From NCBI GenBank assembly GCA_903882725.1, contig CAIRYF010000454.1, forward strand, positions 1-24,061: a stretch of 24,061 bases of DNA, read 5' to 3'. This DNA is from an uncultured Simplicispira sp. (GTDB lineage Bacteria; Pseudomonadota; Gammaproteobacteria; Burkholderiales; Burkholderiaceae_C). Made by a program: the position numbers and the translations under genes. The notes under the pieces are model-generated. The model worked only from the letters and a program-made list of their open reading frames with translations, was not told the DNA's origin and did not search any database. Positions 8,080-16,657 of the stretch are shown here, in pieces (position 1 is the first letter of the stretch; the number at the start of each line of letters is the position of its first letter).

Positions 8080-9469
8080 CTTGGACTCCAAGAAGTGCAA
8101 TGGCTTTCTGCAAAAAATCTTCAAATCCGGCACGAACCATTGAAGCGTTGAGCAATTCAGGTTGCGCCAAGGGATTGAAGGCACGCAGTGCTTCGTTCCA
8201 CATCACGCGCATCGGAAAGTGGGGGGCATCTTCATCACTGGGTGCAGGGGCAAAAAATACACCAAAATTTTCGCCATCGTCTTCGTCGTAAATGGCGCTG
8301 AAGGTCTCGTAGGCGCTGCTTTGTAGTTTCTCGAAATAATCGACGTAGGCACCAGATTCTTGTGGTGTCAATGCAGACACAACACGCAAACTTTGGCGCA
8401 AATTCCAGCTTTCCTCGTCATCGATCGAAAACAGTTTAGGGTTGCGCCGCAGGTGTTTAAACAATAACCGATAGGAGTCCCAAGTTTGCGTAGTACCAAT
8501 GGCAAACAAAAACGAAATATCAGCCCGCAATTGCGTTACCGCTACCGCCGCCGTATCGTCAATGCCGGCACGGCAATCGAACAAGGTGACGTCGATTTTG
8601 TGCTCAGACTCAACTGCCTGCAAGAAGTAGTTCAGCCGCAGGGCGTAGGCCTCTCCTGCTGGGCTTTGCCGGTAAATACGCGCCAATTTAGAGACGTAGG
8701 CCTCTGTCTTTTGCCCGTATGCTGGTGCCACCTGTATTTTGCCCAGAAGCCCTAGTTTCGCGTTCAGTGGGCTCGATTCGACCACCGACGCTAAAGCCAT
8801 GCGATTGAGCGCCGCCTGATCGGCTCCAAGGGCTTGGGCCGTCAGCCAATCGACGACTCCATAGTCCGGTTGTCCATCGCCGGCAGGCAGCAAACTTGAA
8901 GACAAACCTGGCGATTCAAAGTCGCCATCAACCACCAAAACTCGTTTGCCATGCCGGGCCAACTCAATCGCCAGCATGGTCAATGCCGAGCTGCGCCCAA
9001 CGCCCCCTTTGACGCTGTAAAACACACAGCGCTGGGCCTTTGGGGTAGCGCTGGCATCATCGGTCACCGGCGACAGCCAGTCACTTTCTTTGTCTTGCCG
9101 CTCCAGCAATTGCAATTGCAATCCAGACTCGCTTTGATCGGCATCCAGTAGAGGCAGCAGCGCTGGATCGCTCCAATAATCGGATGCAGAGAACAATTCG
9201 TCCCTGCACATTACCCATGGCGATAACGCCAACGCACCAGCCGCTTGCTGGAGTTTAATCAGCAACGGTTGGCATTGAGAGCGGCCCAGTTTTGCCCGTG
9301 TGCAGGGCAGCAGCAATATCAGTTGACCGTACCAATTGCGAACCACAATCAATGCTTCACCTGCGACGAGTTGGTGCAAATCTTGATGTAACGGAGATTT
9401 TTTTTCAAGCAGATGTACCAATTGCTGCTCTACCGTTTCCCATCCAAGCAGTTGATCTATATCGTTCAT
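8063..9469 (-). CDS. ParA/MinD-like ATPase with variant P-loop (KGGVGR type)
   Basis: A 468-residue protein. Residues 1-145 form an uncharacterised N-terminal domain (VVRNWYGQLILLLP at 42-55, ERQDKESDWLSP at 123-134). Residues 147-450 form a SIMIBI/ParA-like ATPase: FYSVKGGVGRSSALTMLA carries the deviant Walker A with signature Lys154 but Arg159 where Lys is usual; RVLVVDGDFESPGLS at 176-190 is the Walker A' strand with Asp181 and Asp183; VTLFDCRAG at 294-302 is the Walker B strand with Asp298. I recall that NCBI names such proteins KGGVGR-motif variant AAA ATPase, without known function. It is not a plasmid or chromosome ParA: no ParB gene and no parS-like site are nearby. It starts on an ATG overlapping the TGA of the HEPN-like gene (ATGA) and overlaps the next gene by 17 bp, so all three products are probably made together. 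Confidence 0.85.
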   Translation of the reverse strand: MNDIDQLLGWETVEQQLVHLLEKKSPLHQDLHQLVAGEALIVVRNWYGQLILLLPCTRAKLGRSQCQPLLIKLQQAAGALALSPWVMCRDELFSASDYWSDPALLPLLDADQSESGLQLQLLERQDKESDWLSPVTDDASATPKAQRCVFYSVKGGVGRSSALTMLAIELARHGKRVLVVDGDFESPGLSSSLLPAGDGQPDYGVVDWLTAQALGADQAALNRMALASVVESSPLNAKLGLLGKIQVAPAYGQKTEAYVSKLARIYRQSPAGEAYALRLNYFLQAVESEHKIDVTLFDCRAGIDDTAAVAVTQLRADISFLFAIGTTQTWDSYRLLFKHLRRNPKLFSIDDEESWNLRQSLRVVSALTPQESGAYVDYFEKLQSSAYETFSAIYDEDDGENFGVFFAPAPSDEDAPHFPMRVMWNEALRAFNPLAQPELLNASMVRAGFEDFLQKAIALLGVQDEHIV

Positions 9470-9873
9470 AGCAATCCTGCCAAAAAATTAACCATGAGTT
9501 TTTTTGAGTTTTGGGCACCAATTTGTTGTTGACTCACGACATCTATATAAAACTCGGATCGCGGTGCATAGCGTTGCTCTACTCTCCAAGAAGAAAATAA
9601 TGGTGCCAGTCCCTTGATATACATGGCCAGTTGAGCGTTTCCTACGCTGCTTGGTGCTATATGGAGTAATTCGGTAAAGAGATCAGGTATATGGCCTTTA
9701 CGCCCACGAAATATTGCTTCTGGGTTGGATTGGCGAGCAATTGCCTTCAAAGAGCACTCGGTCGAAAGGCCAAACAAATGGCTGGCATTGGCTAATCTGG
9801 ACGGCAATTGCGTGAATAGCAGTTCGGCATCATCGAGGTGCCGAACTGCTGCATCTTGGTAGTCATCGCCCAC
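9466..9873 (-). CDS. Small HEPN-like protein, first gene of the cassette inside the gat operon
   Basis: A 135-residue, probably all-helical protein. DDYQDAAVRHLDDAELLF at 3-20 and RLANASHLFGLSTECSLKAI at 26-45 resemble helices 1 and 2 of HEPN proteins, whose second helix commonly reads NAxHLxGxxxECxLKAL. GHIPDLFTELL at 60-70 and WRVEQRYAPRSE at 96-107 fit the later helices. HEPN proteins are often RNases or their partners. R26-x5-H32 formally fits the Rx4-6H catalytic motif, but it is not in the C-terminal helix where that motif usually lies, so activity is uncertain. I start at a GTG 13 bases after the gatA stop with GAGAG upstream; the open frame continues to 9981 only across gatA coding sequence. 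It overlaps the ATPase gene by 4 bp. Confidence 0.7.
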   Translation of the reverse strand: MGDDYQDAAVRHLDDAELLFTQLPSRLANASHLFGLSTECSLKAIARQSNPEAIFRGRKGHIPDLFTELLHIAPSSVGNAQLAMYIKGLAPLFSSWRVEQRYAPRSEFYIDVVSQQQIGAQNSKKLMVNFLAGLL

Positions 9874-9886
9874 TGGTGCGTTTCTC

Positions 9887-11386
9887 TCAAATTCCGCTCG
9901 GTGCCCGCAAATGAAAGTCCGTCGCCTGTTGAAAGCGGTGCGCGACGCCCAGCAAACGTGCTTCAGAAAAATAGTTGCCAATCAGCTGCAGGCCAACGGG
10001 CAGACCGTCCGCGCCAAAACCGGCTGGCAGGCTCATGCCGGGCAGGCCAGCCAGCGATGCCGGCAGGGTGTAAATGTCAGCCAAGTAGTCGGCCAGCGGA
10101 TCGCTGCCGCTTTCGCCGAGTTTTCTTGCCACGGTGGGGGCGACTGGGCCAGCGATCAGGTCGCAGTCTTTAAATGCTTGCTGGAAGTCGTCGGCAATCA
10201 TGCGGCGAATTTTTTGCGCTTGCAGGTAGTACGCGTCGTAGTAGCCGTGCGAGAGCACATAGGTGCCGGTCATGATGCGGCGCTTGACCTCGGGGCCGAA
10301 ACCTTCGGCGCGGGTCTTTTTGTACATATCTTCAAGGTCAGTGAAATTTTGCGCGCGATGGCCAAATTTCACGCCATCAAAGCGGCTCAGGTTAGAGCTG
10401 GCCTCTGCCGGGGCAATGATGTAGTAGACCGGAATTGACAGCTCGGTACGTGGCAGGCTGATTGGCACCAGTCGGGCACCGAGCTTTTCGTATTCGCTCA
10501 GAGCAGCATCCACCGCAGCGCGCACATCGGACGCCAGGCCATCGCCAAAAAATTCTTTTGGGACGCCGATACGCAAGCCGTCCAAGCGGTCGTTCAATGC
10601 GCGCGAAAAGTCTTCGGCAGGCATATCCAGCGAGGTCGAGTCGCGGTCTGGGTCGGGGCCGCACAGGGTGGACAGCAGCAGCGCGCAGTCTTCGGCGCTG
10701 CGCGCCATCGGCCCGGCTTGGTCGAGGCTAGAGGCAAACGCCACCATGCCGTAGCGCGACACCCGGCCATAGGTTGGCTTGATGCCGGTGATGCCGCAAA
10801 AACTGGCCGGTTGGCGAATCGAGCCGCCGGTGTCGGTGCCGGTGGCGCCGGGGACCAGGCGCGCGGCTACGGCCACAGCGCTGCCGCCCGAGGATCCACC
10901 GGGTACATGGTCGCAGTTCCACGGGTTGCGCACCGGGGCTGGGGCGTCAAAGCCGACGGGGGCCACGGCAGAGTTTTCGTTGGCTGAACCCATAGCGAAC
11001 TCGTCGCAGTTGAGCTTGCCCAGCGTCACCGCGCCAGCCGCCGCTAGCCGGGTGACTACGGTGGCATCAAACGGCGATAGGTAGCCGACCAACATACGCG
11101 AGCCGGCGGTAGTTGCAAAGTCGCGCGTCACGAAGATGTCTTTGTGCGCCAGCGGCACACCTTCAAGTGTGCCTGCCGTGCCCGCTGCCAAGCGGACCTC
11201 GGCAGCAGCGGCTTGGGCCAGTGTGGCGGCTTCGTTCAGTGCAACGTAGGCACCCAAGTCGGCGTGGCGGTGGGCGCGGGCGAGGAAATGCTGCGCGGCT
11301 TCAGTGGCGCTAATGTCACGCTGGCGCAGGGCAGCAGCCAGTGCGGTCAGGCTCAGGTCGTGCAAAGGGGTGGTGGAGAGCGTCAT
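9887..11386 (-). CDS. gatA: Aspartyl/glutamyl-tRNA(Asn/Gln) amidotransferase subunit A
   Basis: A 499-residue amidase-signature enzyme, the glutaminase subunit of GatCAB that releases ammonia for amidation of misacylated tRNA. The Ser-cisSer-Lys triad is present: Lys82 in HKDIF, the serine pair Ser165/Ser166 in GGSSGGSA, and Ser189 in [13 protein letters not shown]. The glycine-rich signature and the C-terminal block ([20 protein letters not shown]) are intact, so the extra genes downstream did not truncate it. It follows gatC by 14 bases, and the HEPN-like gene starts 13 bases after its TGA. AAGG lies 8 bases before the ATG. Confidence 0.97.
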   Translation of the reverse strand: MTLSTTPLHDLSLTALAAALRQRDISATEAAQHFLARAHRHADLGAYVALNEAATLAQAAAAEVRLAAGTAGTLEGVPLAHKDIFVTRDFATTAGSRMLVGYLSPFDATVVTRLAAAGAVTLGKLNCDEFAMGSANENSAVAPVGFDAPAPVRNPWNCDHVPGGSSGGSAVAVAARLVPGATGTDTGGSIRQPASFCGITGIKPTYGRVSRYGMVAFASSLDQAGPMARSAEDCALLLSTLCGPDPDRDSTSLDMPAEDFSRALNDRLDGLRIGVPKEFFGDGLASDVRAAVDAALSEYEKLGARLVPISLPRTELSIPVYYIIAPAEASSNLSRFDGVKFGHRAQNFTDLEDMYKKTRAEGFGPEVKRRIMTGTYVLSHGYYDAYYLQAQKIRRMIADDFQQAFKDCDLIAGPVAPTVARKLGESGSDPLADYLADIYTLPASLAGLPGMSLPAGFGADGLPVGLQLIGNYFSEARLLGVAHRFQQATDFHLRAPSGI

Positions 11387-11400
11387 GCAGGCGGCCTTGC

Positions 11401-11700
11401 TTATTCAATCACTTTGGGAACCAAAAACAAGCCACGCTCGACAGCTGGGGCGCTGCGTTGGTTGGCATCGCGCTGGTCGGGTTCGCTGGCAATGTCGGCG
11501 CGCAGGCGCAGCGCGATGTTTTGGATGGTAGCAACGGGGTGGGACAGCGGCGTGATGCCGGTGGTGTCGACGCCGCGCATATGCTCAACAGTGGCAAAAA
11601 AACCATTGAGGTGCTGGAGCATATGCGCGCTCTCGTCGGTGCTGAGTTCGAGCCGTGCCAAATGGGCAAGGCGATCAATATCCTGAGAAGTCAATGCCAT
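11401..11700 (-). CDS. gatC: Aspartyl/glutamyl-tRNA(Asn/Gln) amidotransferase subunit C
   Basis: A 99-residue GatC, the small subunit that wraps around GatA and helps it fold against Gat[21 protein letters not shown] is the characteristic amphipathic N-terminus, and the C-terminal portion ([32 protein letters not shown]) carries the conserved LVPKV end. The open frame extends to 11769, but the added 23 residues are not family-like; MALTSQ gives the usual length. No clear Shine-Dalgarno precedes it. It is the first gene of the operon gatC-gatA-cassette-gatB and is divergent from mreB. Confidence 0.95.
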   Translation of the reverse strand: MALTSQDIDRLAHLARLELSTDESAHMLQHLNGFFATVEHMRGVDTTGITPLSHPVATIQNIALRLRADIASEPDQRDANQRSAPAVERGLFLVPKVIE

Positions 11701-11905
11701 AGTGGAAAAGATGCGTCGGAAACGGGATGTAAAACTGTGATCTGGCGCAAGAGCGACAAAGTTATTCACAGGGGATGCGGTATTATCCCGCCTTTGCCGC
11801 AGTACCCTCGACGACGCCCGTCATTGTGCGAAAAAGAGCCCGTTTGGCACCCTAAACCCGGCGATGGCAGGCCGAAGCGCATGCTGTGCCCGAGAGGATT
11901 TTTGA
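11701..11905. promoter_or_regulatory. Divergent gatC/mreB intergenic region
   Basis: A 205-bp gap that must hold promoters for both operons. The clearest element is GGTATTATCC around 11779-11788: it reads TATTAT on the plus strand and GATAAT on the minus strand, both plausible -10 boxes, but no good TTGACA-like -35 lies at the right distance in either direction. GGGAT/ATCCC also forms a small inverted repeat there. A clear ribosome binding site for mreB (GAGAGGA, 7 bases before the ATG) is at 11892-11898. I see no small gene in the gap. Confidence 0.35.
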
Positions 11906-12949
<1,044 letters not shown>

Positions 12950-13026
12950 GTTGGCGACGCGTTTGTTTAGGCTTGCTGGTGCAGGCTGTATGACAGCTCC
13001 TTCCTGTTTTTTCTTGCGTACACACC

Positions 13027-13950
13027 ATGCCACCGGCAGGAACGCTTGATCGACGCACGCCCTCGTTTTTGCGACAAGGGCCTTCGGCGGTATCAAAAAT
13101 TATCTTATGCAGTGCGTTAGCGCTGTTTTTGATGGTGGCTGATGCGCGCTTTAAAGTCACCGATCCGGTGCGCCACATTGTTTCGCTGGCGCTGTATCCG
13201 GTGCAGTGGTTAATGCTCAAGCCGATTGAGATAACAAGCCGAGGTGCCGGCTATCTGCAAACACAACAACAGGCCCAGGACGAGGCTTCTAGCGCGCGCC
13301 AAGCGCTGGTGCTGATGTCTGAGCGTGCCGCCCAGACCGAGCAACTGCTGCAAGAAAATACCCGTTTACGCAAACTGCTTGATTTGCGCGATCGGCTGGT
13401 GACGTCGGCCCAAGCGGCCCAAATTTTGTATGACAGCGCCGACCTTTATAGCCGCCGTGTGGTGGTGGATCGGGGAGAAAACCACGGCGTTGAATTGGGA
13501 TCGCCCGTCATGGACGAGTCCGGGGTTTTTGGTCAGGTGACGCGCATTTATCCCTACCTGAGCGAGGTCACGCTGTTGATCGACCGCGACCAAGCTATTC
13601 CGGTACTGAATGCCCGCACGGGTGCGCGCGGTGTGGCTTATGGCGATCCGGTGACCGGCCACGGCGGTGGTATGGAGCTGCGTTTTGTCTCGGCCAATGC
13701 GGACGTGCAAGAGAACGATTTACTCACCACCAGTGGCCTCGATGGTGTGTATCCGCCTGGCCTACCGGTGGCGCGTGTCTTGCACGTTGAACGCCGCGCC
13801 GATTCAGCCTTTGCACGCATTTATTGCCGCCCTATCGCCCAAATAGAGGGCACACGCCACGTTATGCTGCTTAAATCAGTGGCACCACAACTGCCGGTGC
13901 GCCCACAACCAGAGCCTGTTGTGCCGCTTAAAAAAGGAAAGCGTAAATAA
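13027..13950 (+). CDS. mreC: Rod shape-determining protein MreC
   Basis: A 307-residue bitopic inner-membrane protein of the elongasome that links MreB to PBP2 in the periplasm. The cytoplasmic N-terminus is about 22 residues, followed by one membrane helix (KIILCSALALFLMVA, about 24-38), a coiled coil from about 75 to 120 (QQQAQDEASSARQALVLMSE, then QLLQENTRLRKLLDLRDRL) and two beta-domains with VVVDRGENHGVELGSPV and DLLTTSGLDGVYPPGLPV. The C-terminus is Pro-rich and ends in a basic KKGKRK tail. The start has no obvious Shine-Dalgarno, but MPPAGTLDRRTPSFLRQGPS matches what I recall of betaproteobacterial MreC N-termini. Confidence 0.96.
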   Translation: MPPAGTLDRRTPSFLRQGPSAVSKIILCSALALFLMVADARFKVTDPVRHIVSLALYPVQWLMLKPIEITSRGAGYLQTQQQAQDEASSARQALVLMSERAAQTEQLLQENTRLRKLLDLRDRLVTSAQAAQILYDSADLYSRRVVVDRGENHGVELGSPVMDESGVFGQVTRIYPYLSEVTLLIDRDQAIPVLNARTGARGVAYGDPVTGHGGGMELRFVSANADVQENDLLTTSGLDGVYPPGLPVARVLHVERRADSAFARIYCRPIAQIEGTRHVMLLKSVAPQLPVRPQPEPVVPLKKGKRK

Positions 13951-13984
13951 AAATGGTGCATTCCCTGCTACCAAGGAGCGCGCC

Positions 13985-14503
13985 ATGATCATGCCGCGCG
14001 GGCAACCGCTGCTGATGCCGGTCAACCCGGCTTTCATTGCTGTGAGCCTGGTTGTTGGGCTGGCACTCAATATGCTGCCACTGGGGCGTCTGCCCTGGAT
14101 GCCTGACCTGCTGATGCTGCTGTTGGCGTTTTGGGGCGTACACCAACCCTCGCGCGTGGGCATTGGCGCGGGGTTTGTGCTTGGCCTGTGTATGGATGTG
14201 AGTCAATCGGCGCTGCTTGGTCAGCACGCACTGGCCTATTCGGCACTGCTGTTTGGGGTACACGAAGCGCGCCGACGCTTGTTGTGGTTTGGTTCGTGGG
14301 AGCAGGCGCTGCACATGATTCCGCTGCTGGCCTCTGTCCATGCGCTGCAAGTGCTGGTGCGGATGATCGCTGGCGGGCTGTTTCCGGGCTGGGAGCTGCT
14401 GGCTGCACCGCTGCTAGAAGCCTTGCTATGGCCGCTGGTCGGCTGGATATTGCTGGCTCCGCAGCGGCGTCCGCCAGACAAAGATGAAAATCGTCCCCTA
14501 TGA
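13985..14503 (+). CDS. mreD: Rod shape-determining protein MreD
   Basis: A 172-residue integral membrane protein with about five hydrophobic segments (FIAVSLVVGLALNMLPLG, LLMLLLAFWGVHQPSRVGIG, AGFVLGLCMDVSQSALLGQH and so on), matching MreD in size, topology and the G-x-x-L-G-L-x-x-D-V motif. It belongs to the MreBCD complex. I place the start at 13985 because AAGGAG lies 7 bases upstream; the open frame extends to 13919 inside the end of mreC. It starts 34 bases after mreC and ends 37 bases before mrdA. Confidence 0.95.
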   Translation: MIMPRGQPLLMPVNPAFIAVSLVVGLALNMLPLGRLPWMPDLLMLLLAFWGVHQPSRVGIGAGFVLGLCMDVSQSALLGQHALAYSALLFGVHEARRRLLWFGSWEQALHMIPLLASVHALQVLVRMIAGGLFPGWELLAAPLLEALLWPLVGWILLAPQRRPPDKDENRPL

Positions 14504-14540
14504 GCTGTGAGTGCGTTCCCCAGCGCCAACGACCTGAGCC

Positions 14541-16487
14541 ATGACGGAGTTACGCAATACCGAGGTCGATGCCGCACGTTTTCGCCTGCGTGCCATTGTG
14601 GTCGGCATCGTGGTTTTTTTGGCTTTTGGCTTGGTGGTAGCGCGGCTGGTGCTTTTGCAGGTGGTGCGCTACGACGAGCTGTCTGAGCGGGCCGAGAGCA
14701 ACCGTACCGCAGTGATTCCAGTGGTGCCCAACCGGGGCTTGATTTTGGACCGCAATGGCGTGGTGTTGGCCACTAATTACGCCGCCTACACGCTAGAGAT
14801 AACGCCCTCCAAAGTGGGTAACGTTGCTGAAACTATCGACGATCTGGCCGAGGTGGTAGACATTCACCTGCGCGATCGGCGTCGCTTTAAGCGTTTGCAG
14901 GACGAGTCGCGCAACTTTGATTCACTGCCGATTCGCACCCGCCTGACCGATGAAGAAGTGGCGCGCTTTAGCGCCCAGCGCTACCGCTTTCCGGGCGTTG
15001 ATGTGAAGGCGCGGCTGTTTCGCAGCTACCCATTGGGTGAGGTTGCCAGCCATGCTATTGGCTACATTGGGCGCATCAATCAAATTGAAAAAACACAAAT
15101 CCAAGACGCCGACGATGAGGCCAATTACCGTGGCACCGAATACATTGGCAAGCTCGGCATTGAACAAAGCTACGAAGCGCAGCTGCACGGCATGACCGGT
15201 GTGGAGCAGCTTGAAACATCAGCTGGCGGACGTGCTATTCGCCGCTTGAGCGGCTTTGCCGCTACGCCGGGTAGCACGCTGATGCTGTCACTCGATATTG
15301 GCCTGCAAAAAATGGTCGAAGACCTGTTTGGCGACCGTCGGGGTGCGCTGGTGGCCATCAACCCTAAAAATGGCGAGGTGTTGGCCTTTGTCAGCAAACC
15401 CACCTTTGACCCCAACTTGTTCGTTGATGGCATTGACCACGAGAGCTGGCAGGCGCTGAACACTTCGCTCGATCGCCCCCTGATCAACCGCGCACTGCGC
15501 GGCACTTATCCGCCAGGCTCCACTTACAAGCCGTTTATGGCGCTGGCGGCGCTGGAAACTGGCAAGCGCTCGGCCAGCACAGTGATTCAAGATGGCGGTA
15601 CTTGGACGTTTGGTGGCCACACCTTTCGCAGCCATGGCAGTGCGCTGGGGCCGGTGGATATGCACCGTGCGATCGTCAAATCGAGCAACGTCTACTTTTA
15701 TTCGCTGGCCAACGAGTTGGGCGTGGACACCATGCACGACTTTATGGCACCGTTTGGCTTTGGCCAGATCACTGGCATTGACGTGAACGGTGAGGTGCGC
15801 GGCGTGCTGCCCAGCCAAGCTTGGAAGCGCAATGCCTACCGTCGCCCGGAGCAGAAAAAATGGTTTGCTGGCGAAACCATTTCGCTGGGCATTGGCCAGG
15901 GCTACAACACTTTCACCATGCTACAACTGGCGCAAGCCACAGCGGTGCTGGCCAACAACGGCATTAAACACCGGCCGCGTCTGCTGTTGGGTACCCAAGA
16001 TGCCGTTACGCGTGAGATGAAACCAGTGCCGCGCGATCCCCCCATCGATTTGGGCTACAAGCCCGAAAACATTGCAGTGGTGCGCAAAGCCATGGTCGGC
16101 GTAACGCAAGACGGCACTTCGACACGGGTATTTGCTGGCGCACCCTATCTGTCGGGCGGTAAAACTGGCACAGCGCAGGCGGTGACGATTGGCCAAAAAG
16201 ACAAATACAACAGCGCCAAGCTGCAAGAGCATCAGCGCGACCATGCCGTCTACATCGCCTTTGCCCCGGTCAACGATCCGCAAATTGCGCTGGCGGTGAT
16301 TGTCGAAAACGCTGGCTGGGGCGCTGGCGTGGCCGCGCCCATTGCGCGGCGGGTGTTTGACTATGTGCTGTTAGGCCAGTACCCGAGCGAAGAGGACATA
16401 GTGTCGGTGCGCAAAGGGCTGGCCTCATCGCCTATCGGTACGCCGCGCCAGGTGGTGGATATGCTGCCCGAATCAGCGACACAGTAA
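14541..16487 (+). CDS. mrdA: Penicillin-binding protein 2 (elongasome transpeptidase)
   Basis: A 648-residue class B penicillin-binding protein. One membrane anchor lies at about 17-40, followed by the pedestal domain (VVPNRGLILDRNGVVLATN) and the transpeptidase domain. Catalytic motifs are complete: SxxK as Ser327-Thr-Tyr-Lys330 in YPPGSTYKPF, SxN as Ser381-Ser-Asn383, and KTG at 541-543 in SGGKTGTAQA. It crosslinks peptidoglycan in the lateral wall together with RodA and MreBCD. In many relatives rodA follows at once; here the next gene is a chemoreceptor on the same strand after 170 bases. No strong Shine-Dalgarno is visible at the ATG. Confidence 0.97.
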   Translation: MTELRNTEVDAARFRLRAIVVGIVVFLAFGLVVARLVLLQVVRYDELSERAESNRTAVIPVVPNRGLILDRNGVVLATNYAAYTLEITPSKVGNVAETIDDLAEVVDIHLRDRRRFKRLQDESRNFDSLPIRTRLTDEEVARFSAQRYRFPGVDVKARLFRSYPLGEVASHAIGYIGRINQIEKTQIQDADDEANYRGTEYIGKLGIEQSYEAQLHGMTGVEQLETSAGGRAIRRLSGFAATPGSTLMLSLDIGLQKMVEDLFGDRRGALVAINPKNGEVLAFVSKPTFDPNLFVDGIDHESWQALNTSLDRPLINRALRGTYPPGSTYKPFMALAALETGKRSASTVIQDGGTWTFGGHTFRSHGSALGPVDMHRAIVKSSNVYFYSLANELGVDTMHDFMAPFGFGQITGIDVNGEVRGVLPSQAWKRNAYRRPEQKKWFAGETISLGIGQGYNTFTMLQLAQATAVLANNGIKHRPRLLLGTQDAVTREMKPVPRDPPIDLGYKPENIAVVRKAMVGVTQDGTSTRVFAGAPYLSGGKTGTAQAVTIGQKDKYNSAKLQEHQRDHAVYIAFAPVNDPQIALAVIVENAGWGAGVAAPIARRVFDYVLLGQYPSEEDIVSVRKGLASSPIGTPRQVVDMLPESATQ

Positions 16488-16657
16488 GTTTGCGCCCACG
16501 TTGGGCTGCGGCTGGCCCATTGCAGACAGGCATTCCTCTGCACAAACCCTAGTTAAAAAAAGGCGGCATCATCCAGCCCCAAATCAAACCAAGCACAGCT
16601 TAAACTGAGTGAAGAAGTGTATTGGCTGCGAGATCCGCTTTATTACCAGGGGAATTT

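Noticed and set aside
8080..8184. N-terminal extension of the third cassette ATPase back to 8184
   Set aside because: The ATG at 8079 has GGAG 6 bases upstream, whereas the extension is entirely within the previous gene.
8063..9469. KGGVGR ATPase as a plasmid or chromosome partition ParA
   Set aside because: There is no ParB-like neighbour or parS-like palindrome, it carries a large extra N-terminal domain, and the P-loop lysine is replaced by arginine.
6526..9873. Cassette as an integrated mobile element with target duplication
   Set aside because: I compared the gatA stop and gatB start junctions and found no convincing direct repeat, no terminal inverted repeats and no integrase or transposase within the block.
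9874..9981. N-terminal extension of the HEPN-like gene back to 9981
   Set aside because: It lies within the conserved 3' end of gatA and its translation is shadow-like; the HEPN-like similarity begins at the GTG at 9873.
16494..16506. Small hairpin GCCCA/TGGGC after mrdA as a terminator
   Set aside because: The stem has only 5 bp and no T-tract follows.
16590..16657. Flagellar-type (sigma-28) promoter before the chemoreceptor
   Set aside because: A TAAA-like word is present, but no GCCGATAA-like -10 lies at the required distance.
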